Of a DNA stretch of 64,000 bases, positions 57,504-64,000 are shown piece after piece. The stretch is from Pelagomonas calceolata. Lineage: Eukaryota; Sar; Pelagophyceae; Pelagomonadales; Pelagomonadaceae. The position numbers and the translations under genes were made by a program. The notes below the pieces were generated by a model, which ran no database searches, had not been told where the DNA came from, and was given only the letters and a program-made list of their open reading frames with translations. How positions within the stretch are numbered: the first letter of the stretch is position 1; each line of letters opens with the position of its first letter. The stretch spans positions 2,852,001-2,916,000 of the forward strand of contig CAKKNE010000005.1 in NCBI GenBank assembly GCA_918797485.1. Reading direction: 5' to 3'.

Positions 57504-58529
57504 ATGCGCAGCACTATCATGCTGCTCGCGGTGCAATGCGCGCGGGCATTCGTGGCGCCTGGTGTGCGCAGGATGGCTACCAGCCTTTCAGCAGGCGACG
57601 CCATGGCCGTCGACGCGGCGACGACCTTCCTGTTCCCGGGCCAGGGCGCCCAGAGCGTCGGCATGGCCGTCGAGACCTGTGAAAGCGTGCCGGCGGCGAA
57701 GGCCCTCTTCGACGAGGCGAGCGAGATCCTCGGCTACGATTTATTAGCCAAGTGCGCCGAGGGCCCCAAGGCCGAGCTCGACTCGACGGCCGTGAGCCAG
57801 CCGGCCATTTTTGTTTCGTCCATGGCGGCCGTCGAGAAGCTGCGCGCCGAGTCGCCGGACGTCGTCGACAGCGCGACCTGCGCCATGGGTTTATCATTAG
57901 GCGAGTACTCGGCCCTCTGCTTCGCCGGGGCGATTTCGTTTGCGGACGGCGTCAAGCTCACGAAACTTAGGGGAGAAGCCATGCAGGCCGCGTCGGACGC
58001 GCAGCCCTCGGGTATGGTGTCCGTTATTGGTCTGGACAAGGGCAAGGTCGCGGACTTATGTAAAGCGGCGGCGGACGCGACGGGCGAGCCCATCGCCATC
58101 GCCAACTTCCTCTGCAACGGCAACTACGCGTGCTCCGGCAGCATGGCCGCGGTCGACAAGGTCGCGGAGCTCGCCAAGCCCGAGTTCAAGGCGCGCATGG
58201 CCGTGAAGCTGGCCGTCGCCGGCGCCTTCCACACGGACTTCATGGCGCCGGCCGTCTCTGCTTTATCGGCGGCGCTCGCGGACACGGACGTCCAGGCGCC
58301 GCGGATCCCCGTCGTGTCCAACGTCGACGCGGCGGCCCACGCCGACCCGGCGGTCATCAAGGACTTGCTGGCCAAGCAGGTCACGTCGCCGGTCCTCTTC
58401 GAGGACTCCGTCGCGAACCTGCTGGGCGCGGGCTTTTCGCAGGGCTACGAGCTCGGCCCGGGCAAGGTCATCGCGGGCATCTTCAAGCGCATCGACAAGA
58501 CGGCGTCCGTCGAGAACGTCGTCGTGTAA
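57504..58529 (+). CDS. fabD: Malonyl-CoA:ACP transacylase, plastid-targeted
   Basis: 341 residues from ATG at 57504. The N-terminus MRSTIMLLAVQCARAFVAPG is a signal peptide followed by an AF-type transit motif, indicating import into a complex plastid. The enzyme core begins FLFPGQGAQSVGM. The nucleophilic Ser is in GLSLGEYSALCFAG (GHSLGE in most homologues, here Leu replaces His), Arg in KLRGEAMQ, and the catalytic His in VAGAFHTDFMAPA. It loads malonyl groups onto acyl carrier protein for type II fatty acid synthesis. Length and motif order are typical. Confidence 0.94.
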   Translation: MRSTIMLLAVQCARAFVAPGVRRMATSLSAGDAMAVDAATTFLFPGQGAQSVGMAVETCESVPAAKALFDEASEILGYDLLAKCAEGPKAELDSTAVSQPAIFVSSMAAVEKLRAESPDVVDSATCAMGLSLGEYSALCFAGAISFADGVKLTKLRGEAMQAASDAQPSGMVSVIGLDKGKVADLCKAAADATGEPIAIANFLCNGNYACSGSMAAVDKVAELAKPEFKARMAVKLAVAGAFHTDFMAPAVSALSAALADTDVQAPRIPVVSNVDAAAHADPAVIKDLLAKQVTSPVLFEDSVANLLGAGFSQGYELGPGKVIAGIFKRIDKTASVENVVV

Positions 58530-58926
58530 TCTTTGGTTCTTGAACTGTTCCTTCGGCCCGCGCGTCCGTCGACCGTGAGTCGTGGACCCGATTGAGCTTG
58601 TTGGTTGCACGTGATCGAGCGGACTCGTCGCTTGACAGGACCAACGTCGCGCGCGATATTCGTCGTTGCCGCGCCGCCCTAGCGACTGTAAGACACTAGA
58701 CTGCCTGGGCAGCCCAAAAAAATCGATACCTCCAGCCTATCGGCAGTGAGACGCAGTAAGTTCGCCCACTGACGCTTGCAGGTGACTCCTCGCGGAGCGC
58801 ATTAGTGAGATCGAGCTGCAGAGGCCGCACTCGACGCGCACGTGTCACATCAGCTGTCGGCTTAGTGGAGGTTTTTTGTGTTGGCAGCCTCGTCCGCGCG
58901 CTCTCGACGCGACGGGTACCGCCACG
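58530..58926. other. Intergenic
   Basis: 397 bp between FabD and the VHL/prolyl-hydroxylase gene, both plus. Contains the hairpin 58679-58699. Confidence 0.4.
58679..58699 (+). repeat. CTAGCG...GTAAGACACTAG hairpin
   Basis: 21-bp copy with short core, downstream of FabD. Confidence 0.6.
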
Positions 58927-60284
58927 ATGCAGTTCTCGTCTAAAACGACGGCGGCACTCTCGCTCCTCGCGCTCCTCGCCGTAACGCTAGCGAAACCGTG
59001 CCCGGCGGCCGACGCGAACCTCAAATCCCTCAACAGGGGCGACGGCAAGGTCTCGGTGACCTTCCGGTCCCAAATCGACGAGGAGCTGCAGGTCTACTGG
59101 ATGACGCGAGACGGGGAGCAGCACGATGTCGGCATCCTCGAGCCGCTGGGCGAAGTTATGCACCAGTCGTTCGAGGGCCACGCCTTCCGCGTCCGTCGGA
59201 CGCTGGGGGAGAAGGAGGTCGTCGCCGAGACCCTGTTAGGTAGAACAACAAGGCAGCGCGTACTGATCGAGGCGTGCGGCGCCGCGCTCGCCGCGCAGAG
59301 CGAGGCGCCCCTGTCACCACGAGCGGCCGAGTTCGAAGAACTATTACATGCGCCGGACAAGAAATGCGAGGGGCCCTCGCACGAGTGGTCCTGCGTGCGC
59401 TATCTGCACGAGGAGGACTTGAGGAAAAGGGACCCGCGCGACTACGGGTTACAGCCCGGCGAGGTGAGCAAGCACCGCGAGTTCAAGACCGTCGACGAGT
59501 CCTACGTCTCGCAGATCCCCCAGATCCCGCGTGTCACCGACGGGCCGGGCTACGCGAAGATGTCGTTCACGCAGCCGCTACATGATGCTTTAACGGACTG
59601 GTACCAAGAGAGACGGAACGACTCGATGGTTCGTCGCGGCGTCCTTCCTACGCGAGCTTTACGCCATCGACGCGACGCCCCGCGCAGAAACCCCACGGCG
59701 TGATCCCGGGCGGCTACACGAACAACGACAAGGTACTTATTGATAAGGTCAACCTCGACGAGTTCCCCGCGACGCATCGCGCGATCGTCAGGGAGCTGCG
59801 GGAGATCCTCCAGTGGTGGACGGGCTTGCGGCTGAAGCACACGTCGACGTTCGGCATCCGCGTCTACCGACGAGGCAGCATGCTCATCGACCACGTCGAT
59901 AGGATGGACACGCACCTGGCAAGCGCGGTGATCCAGGTGGATCAAAAGGTCGACGAAAACGGGGGCTGGCCCCTCGAGCTTCTCTTATCAAATGGCACGG
60001 TCGCCGAGGTCTACACGCAGCCCGGCGAGGTCATCCTGTACGAGGGCGCGTGGCTCCGGCACGGCCGACCGATGCGGTTTCGGGGCGACGAGTTCGCGAA
60101 CCTGTTCAGCCACTTCAGCCCGCTCGACTGGGACGGGCCGCGCGGCGCCGACTCCAAAAACAGATACTACGGCGTGCCCGCGGACCGGCTGACGACGCTG
60201 CCCGACCTGACGGGCTACTCGCGGTCGACGGACTACGCGCCCCTGCCTGATTCTAGTAGTAGTGCGGCTAAGGACGAATTGTGA
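58927..60284 (+). CDS. VHL-beta-like domain fused to prolyl-4-hydroxylase-like oxygenase, ER-retained
   Basis: Exons 58927-59628 and 59688-60284 (59-bp intron with CGCCATCGACGCGAC box) give 432 residues. A signal peptide (MQFSSKTTAALSLLALLAVTLA) precedes a domain at about 35-115 aligning with the VHL beta domain: KVSVTFRSQIDEELQVYWMTRDGE and SFEGHAFRV, keeping the equivalents of human Trp88, Ser111 and His115, while Tyr98 and Trp117 are replaced by Val and Phe. The second half is a 2-oxoglutarate/Fe oxygenase of P4H type: PGGYTNNDKV, RRGSMLIDHVDRMDTH (HxD) and EGAWLRHGRPMRFRG (His and Arg). The C-terminus is AAKDEL, an ER retention signal. The fusion would couple a hydroxyproline-reader fold to a hydroxylase within the secretory route; binding is not proven. 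Confidence 0.85.
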
Positions 60285-60323
60285 GATCTGAACCTCCTAC
60301 CAAGGGTCGTTATGTTGCTACCA

Positions 60324-61402
60324 TTACACGCTCTCCGACGAAGGCTGCATTTCGCGGGCGCGGAGCGCGGCTCGCGCCTTTCGCAGTTCGCGCTCAATGT
60401 CTACTGTGAGCGGGTGCGCGCCCCCGAACACGCGCCGTCCAGTCCGTGCCGTCAACTCGAGCGTTCCAACGGCAACGCTGAGATCGTCGAGCGTGGCTGC
60501 GGGGTCCTCGAAGAGCGCAATCGCGTAAATTTTCCTCATCTTGAGCGTGGTGTCATTTCTATCTCCGAGGGCGCGTTGTGCCACGGTAATCGTTCGGCGT
60601 AGCAGTGACCTCGCTTCTTTGAAGCGTTGGAGAATAATGAGGGACCCCGCGTAGTTGCTGGCCGCTATGAGGGTGCTCTCATGTGATCCGCCATGGAGCC
60701 TCAAGTTTCCGGAGTATACGTCGTGCCGCATCGACAGGGTCTGTTTTTCCGTCCAAGTTTTTCATATGTACACGAAAGATTGCCCTGCGCGATGAGCACG
60801 TTTTCTCCTGAATCGCCAATGCGCCGCAGCATAGAAACCTCGGCCTCCATCACGGACAACGCGTCCTCGTGGTGTTTTGCATCGTATAAACCGTTCCCAA
60901 GAAACCTCATCGCACTTCCCCGAACCCAGTCCGTCTCAGGCCGCCCCAGGTACGTCTTCCAGCACGCCCAACCGAGCGCGCACCGCACGGCGCCGTGATA
61001 TTCTTGCTCGCACAGACTGCACGTGTCCCACCGCCGGAACTTCGAATGAATCGCGTTGTAGTCCAAATTCTTCTCCTCCGCCTCCGCGACCAAAATCTTT
61101 GCCTGCTCCGCCAAACACGACACGTGCGCGATTCCTGTATTTCCCGAAGCAACAGATTCGCGATCTCCACACGCGCACCCGCGCACGAGGCCTTCCTTCG
61201 TTAACAAGTGGAGGGCCTGCGTGCAGATGTAGCACGTCTGGCCCTTCGTGTCGTCCGCGCACGCCTCGACGGCCTCCGCGACGGCCTCCTTGTATTTTTT
61301 GTCGGCGTAGTATTGTTCTGCGTTACCGCCGCGGTGAATCTGTTTACAAATCTGCTTGTGGCCGCGGCGCCAGTGGTCATGCTGGCAAGCGGAGTTGCAG
61401 TA
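60324..61402 (-). pseudogene. MYND/TPR family gene, 5'-truncated with one frameshift
   Basis: The minus strand encodes the second half of a MYND finger (RYCNSACQHDHWRRGHKQIC) from 61402, then a family-specific Cys-rich region (CYICTQALHLLTKEGLV; CSLCEQEYHGAVRCALG), then TPRs (AMRFLGNGLYDAKHHEDALSVMEAE; ASNYAGSLIILQRFKEARSLLRRT). The frame shifts by one base in the A-run near 60744-60748, where a missing base separates CTYEKLGRK from MRHDVYSGNL; the pieces continue collinearly. The first half of the finger is missing at the 5' end, replaced by a stretch with repeated AAAACGCGCTACT. A large family of such MYND/TPR proteins is known in pelagophytes. This copy looks decayed, although a sequencing slip in the A-run is possible. 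Confidence 0.7.
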
Positions 61403-61732
61403 GCGCGTTTTAAGAAACTGGCTATTAAAACTCTAAGTAGCGCGTTTTGCATCTAACACAACGCGGCGCGTTGTGGGCCAGTGGGGAGGCGCAGGCGGCG
61501 CATGTTGTGAGGATCATTTTGCGTTTTGCGGTGAGTTATTGGGTTTGCGCGGCGGCTTTGACTCGGCTTGAAAAACCCGATTATTTCAACTCACAAAAAA
61601 CACGCCGCGACGCGAACGCTCTACAGACGCCCCGCCAATGCAGACGCCGTGGCGATAGCTAGCCAATACGCAAACGACTAAATACCAAAACATCATAAAA
61701 TTAGCGCCAACGCGGGGTTGGCGAACAGAACA
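61403..61732. other. Intergenic
   Basis: 330 bp, AT-richer than average, between the broken MYND/TPR gene and the UBA-GNAT gene. Repeated CGCGTT/AACGCG stretches occur. No gene was seen. Confidence 0.4.
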
Positions 61733-63301
61733 TCAGCGAGCCACCTTCGCCGCGGCACGCTTCGCCGCCGCCCGCACCGGCGGCGGCGGCGCGTGCACCG
61801 GCGGCGACGCGTACTCCGCCGCGAGCAGCCGCGCGATGGCCTCGTCGTCCGCCGTGTCCGGGGGCGCCGGCGCTGGTGCGGGCGCAGGCGCCGGCGCGGT
61901 CGCGGCGGCGGCGTCCTCCGCCGGAGACGACGCCGCCGCGGCAGGAGCAGCGTCGTCGTCGTCCGCCTCCGCCCGCGGCGAGTTCGCGGGCCACGCGGCC
62001 ACCGGCGGCAGATGGCGCGCGATTGCGGCCGGGCCGGCGCCGGCCTCGTCCTCGTCCGACGGCGGCACCGGCGACGCCGCGGGCGGCCGCCGCGCCTCGA
62101 GGACGCGGATGCGCTTCGCGAGGCGCTCGCGCTCGGCCTCGACCGTCGCGAGCGCCGCCTCGAGGTCCGCGACGCGCTGGTCCGGCGTGACCTCGGCTTT
62201 GCGCGCCGCGAGCCGCACGAACCACGGCGACACGGCGCGCAGGGCCCGGTCGGCGGTCTCGGACCAGAACAGCGTCGTCGCCGCGTCCTGGGGGTAGGCG
62301 AACTCCACGGCGCCGTCCTCGGCGACGAGCGCGCGCCAGACGCCGCGCTCGCCTTCCGAACCCCGGGACCACTCGAGCAGCGTGGTCTTCCAGAAGCCCT
62401 CCGTCTGCGGCCGCGGCAGCGTGACGACGACGACGGGCCGCGGCGCCGCCGCCGCGAGCGCCAGCAGCAGCGCCGCGAGGAGCGCCTGGCCGTAGCCGCG
62501 GCCGCGCTCGCCCGCCGCGACGGCGAAGGCCTCGATCTCGAAGACGTCGTGGACGCGGCCGCCGTGGACCGCGACCTGTGTGTGTGTTGCGTGTTGTGTC
62601 TGCTCGATGGCGTATGGCCCCATCCCCACGCCGTCGACGCGTCCAGTGAAAACTCGCGTCAGCGCCCACGCCATCGACGCGACCCCACGACCAAAAATGA
62701 TTTCCGCACGGACCACTGACCGCGGCCGTCCCGACGCGCGCCGCGGCGACGAACGCGCCGCCGCGCCGCAGCTCCAGCGCGAGCGGCGAGCCGTAGGGCG
62801 CGAGGCCCGTCTCCGAGAAGAGGAGGCGCGCGGCCTGGCTCGCGCCCGACACCTGCGTGGAATCAAACTTTCGACGCCCCACGCCATCGACGCGATGCTC
62901 CACTGGTCGCTTTCCACACAGCCCGCCACGATATCAAGCGAGGCGTCGCCGAGCGCCGCGCGCGCGAACGCCGCGGCGCGCGCGAGGTCCGGCGCGATCC
63001 GCGACGGCGTCGCCGCCGTGACGCGGACGACGGCCTCGCCGGCACGCGGCCGCGCGTCGCGGTTCGGGTGGAGGCGCTGGAGGAGGCGGTGCGCGCCGCT
63101 CGTCGCGGCGGTGACGGCGCCCTTGTCGAGGTAGTGCGCCAGCGCCGGTTGCAGCTCCCACTCGTGGTAGCGCAGCTGTCTCTGGGCGACGTGCGCTTCG
63201 AGCCCCGTAATGTTTTGCAGCTCTTTGACGAGCTGCTGCTCCTCGCGCGACTGGGGGCTCACATAGACTGGCGGCTCTTGCGGAGATCGCGCCGGTTCCA
63301 T
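61733..63301 (-). CDS. UBA-like / GNAT acetyltransferase-like protein, three exons
   Basis: Exons 63301-62918, 62852-62721 and 62575-61733 give about 452 residues in phase 0. The first 70 residues include QQLVKELQNITGLEAHVAQRQLRYHEWELQPALAHYL, a UBA-like fold. The middle contains a GNAT-type acetyl-CoA site, EIEAFAVAAGERGRGYGQALLAALLL (motif A RxxGxG), with VFEIEAFAV as the preceding strand. The C-terminal 160 residues have a coiled segment (VADLEAALATVEAERERLAKRIRVLEARR) and Ala/Pro low complexity, ending in a basic AAAKRAAAKVAR. The target of acetylation is unknown. Introns are 65 and 145 bp, both with introner boxes, and each ends AG followed by GT. Confidence 0.7.
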   Translation of the reverse strand: MEPARSPQEPPVYVSPQSREEQQLVKELQNITGLEAHVAQRQLRYHEWELQPALAHYLDKGAVTAATSGAHRLLQRLHPNRDARPRAGEAVVRVTAATPSRIAPDLARAAAFARAALGDASLDIVAGCVESDQWSIASMAWGVESLIPRRCRARARPRASSSRRRASRPTARRSRWSCGAAARSSPRRASGRPRSVVRAEIIFGRGVASMAWALTRVFTGRVDGVGMGPYAIEQTQHATHTQVAVHGGRVHDVFEIEAFAVAAGERGRGYGQALLAALLLALAAAAPRPVVVVTLPRPQTEGFWKTTLLEWSRGSEGERGVWRALVAEDGAVEFAYPQDAATTLFWSETADRALRAVSPWFVRLAARKAEVTPDQRVADLEAALATVEAERERLAKRIRVLEARRPPAASPVPPSDEDEAGAGPAAIARHLPPVAAWPANSPRAEADDDDAAPAAAASSPAEDAAAATAPAPAPAPAPAPPDTADDEAIARLLAAEYASPPVHAPPPPVRAAAKRAAAKVAR

Positions 63302-63424
63302 CGATGCGTCGTTTTTGTGAGTCGTTATACGTCGTATCAGTCACTACTGACTTGTTTGGCGTGCCGCCTCGTGGGCCTCTCGTCGCTTTAGCATTTTGCA
63401 GGGGGCACCAATCTGGTTGGCCGG

Positions 63425-63431
63425 TATATAA
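63425..63431 (+). promoter_or_regulatory. TATA box (TATATAA) of U6-like locus
   Basis: 36 bp upstream of the first stem base of the U6-like RNA, matching the spacing at the other U6 gene. Confidence 0.6.
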
Positions 63432-63460
63432 GGGACAAAACCGAGGAGTCGTCTTTCGGC

Positions 63461-63644
63461 GGGGAGAAATCCCTTGCCACTAATCAAAATTGGAACGACA
63501 CAGAGAACGAAAGGTGCAGGAGGCCTTCGTATGTCTAAGATTAGGTCTGCGAAAAGCGGAGATATTCATGGCCCCTGCGCAAGGATGACTGCTCCTTGAT
63601 CGGACCCGTCCCACGCACAAATCGAGAGAGGTTCGATAATTTTT
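63461..63644 (+). ncRNA. U6-like snRNA with three internal expansions (divergent gene or pseudogene)
   Basis: Shares the U6 plan: 5' hairpin GGGGA-GAAA-TCCCT (different bases from the first copy but still paired), CACTAATCAAAATTGGAACG, ACACAGAGAA, CATGGCCCCTGCGC, AAGGATGAC, ACGCACAAATCGAGA, the closing TCGAT and T5 terminator (63640-63644). Relative to U6 it contains extra segments of 31 nt (63508-63538), 22 nt (63545-63566) and 23 nt (63590-63612). None has GT-AG ends at the needed places, but each can fold into a small hairpin. Either it is a decayed copy, or an expanded, possibly specialised U6. The unknown status keeps confidence moderate. Confidence 0.55.
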
Positions 63645-64000
63645 CTGGTTCCGATTTTTTTTTTTTGTTTTTTTCAGAATTATCTGACAGAGAGAGCAGC
63701 GGACGACGCATCGATGCAATTGTCGTGGATGTAAGTAGCAGCCGTCGCATGCGATGCAGGCGCCGTGGAGGGCAACATCCCTTTTCTGCTTCGCATGTCT
63801 GGGTATCTTAGTGGCACGGGGTCTGGCAAACATGGTTCCTAGTGGCTAAAAGACCGCTAGGCGTCTACCCCCCTACTAAGCCCTACGTATGCATACACGC
63901 ACGCGGGAGCGATCCCATAAGTACGCATGTAGGGGTACGAGTTTGGACATACGTACGTATGGCAGGCCCTGTTTCCGGCCCCGCCAAGGCAATTTTGTCT
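63645..64000. other. Right-edge spacer
   Basis: Contains T-rich tracts after the U6-like gene, the hairpin 63838-63861 and a perfect 14-bp palindrome CATACGTACGTATG at 63948-63961. No gene was seen. Confidence 0.4.
63838..63861 (-). repeat. GCTAGCG-type hairpin, reverse orientation, diverged
   Basis: 24-bp copy CCTAGTGGC...GACCGCTAGG. The ends pair perfectly; the core differs. Confidence 0.45.

Noticed and set aside
63508-63566. Introns in the second U6-like locus
   Set aside because: No GT-AG pair removes the extra segments and restores the U6 sequence; candidate GT-AG stretches are 16-31 nt and misplaced.
63461-63644. U6atac snRNA
   Set aside because: The ACAGAG box and the internal stem-loop CATGGCCCCTGCGCAAGGATGAC are those of U6, not of U6atac.

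Overview
The window is nuclear DNA of a GC-rich microalga, most likely a stramenopile and probably a pelagophyte of the Aureococcus/Pelagomonas type. This is inferred from four things. Genes are dense, mostly intronless and on both strands. Several proteins start with a signal peptide followed by an AF-type plastid-transit motif (FabD, an RRM protein, a small membrane protein), which points to a red-type complex plastid. There are spliceosomal snRNA genes. Short introns share a CGCCATCGACGCGAC-like box, as expected of introner elements. No prokaryotic operon, CRISPR array or tRNA was recognised.

Layout. 1-2.5 kb: an edge-truncated membrane protein, an AT-richer repeat-flanked patch and an ankyrin protein. 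3-9 kb: cytidine deaminase, SET protein, Tim44-like protein and a signal peptide peptidase-like protease. 9.4-19 kb: a disordered protein, an FAD oxidoreductase probably spliced to a zinc finger, a SAXO-like protein, ribokinase, a ZIP transporter and a large ankyrin protein. 19.6-33 kb: Ded1/DDX3 helicase, a J-domain/CAP-Gly fusion, a plastid RRM protein, a TOG/CLASP-like protein, a U-box/Sel1 protein, homoserine kinase, eIF3d and an SR protein. 33-46 kb: a small plastid membrane protein, an unknown protein, an M19 dipeptidase overlapping a twin-CX9C protein, an FG nucleoporin, a PhyH-family oxygenase and a RCK-type K+ channel. 46-64 kb: LRR-MYND protein, ribosomal protein eS1, a P4-ATPase flippase (3 exons), an EF-hand/PDZ protein, U6 snRNA, malate dehydrogenase (4 exons), FabD, a VHL-beta/prolyl-hydroxylase fusion ending in KDEL, a broken MYND/TPR gene, a UBA-GNAT gene and a second, expanded U6-like locus.

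The genes are unrelated housekeeping and accessory functions with no shared pathway. The most notable signal is the U6 snRNA gene at 55351-55542, whose body is interrupted by a 59-bp GT-AG intron with a CTAAC branch site, placed 3 nt upstream of the ACAGAGA box. A second U6-like locus at 63461-63644 keeps the promoter spacing, 5' GAAA-loop hairpin, ACAGAG box and internal stem-loop but carries three 22-31 nt expansions. Other recurring structures are twelve short intergenic hairpins built on GCTAGCG...GTAAGACACTAGC, an 89-91 bp repeat present twice just downstream of genes, and introner-like introns, most of which have GT after both splice junctions.
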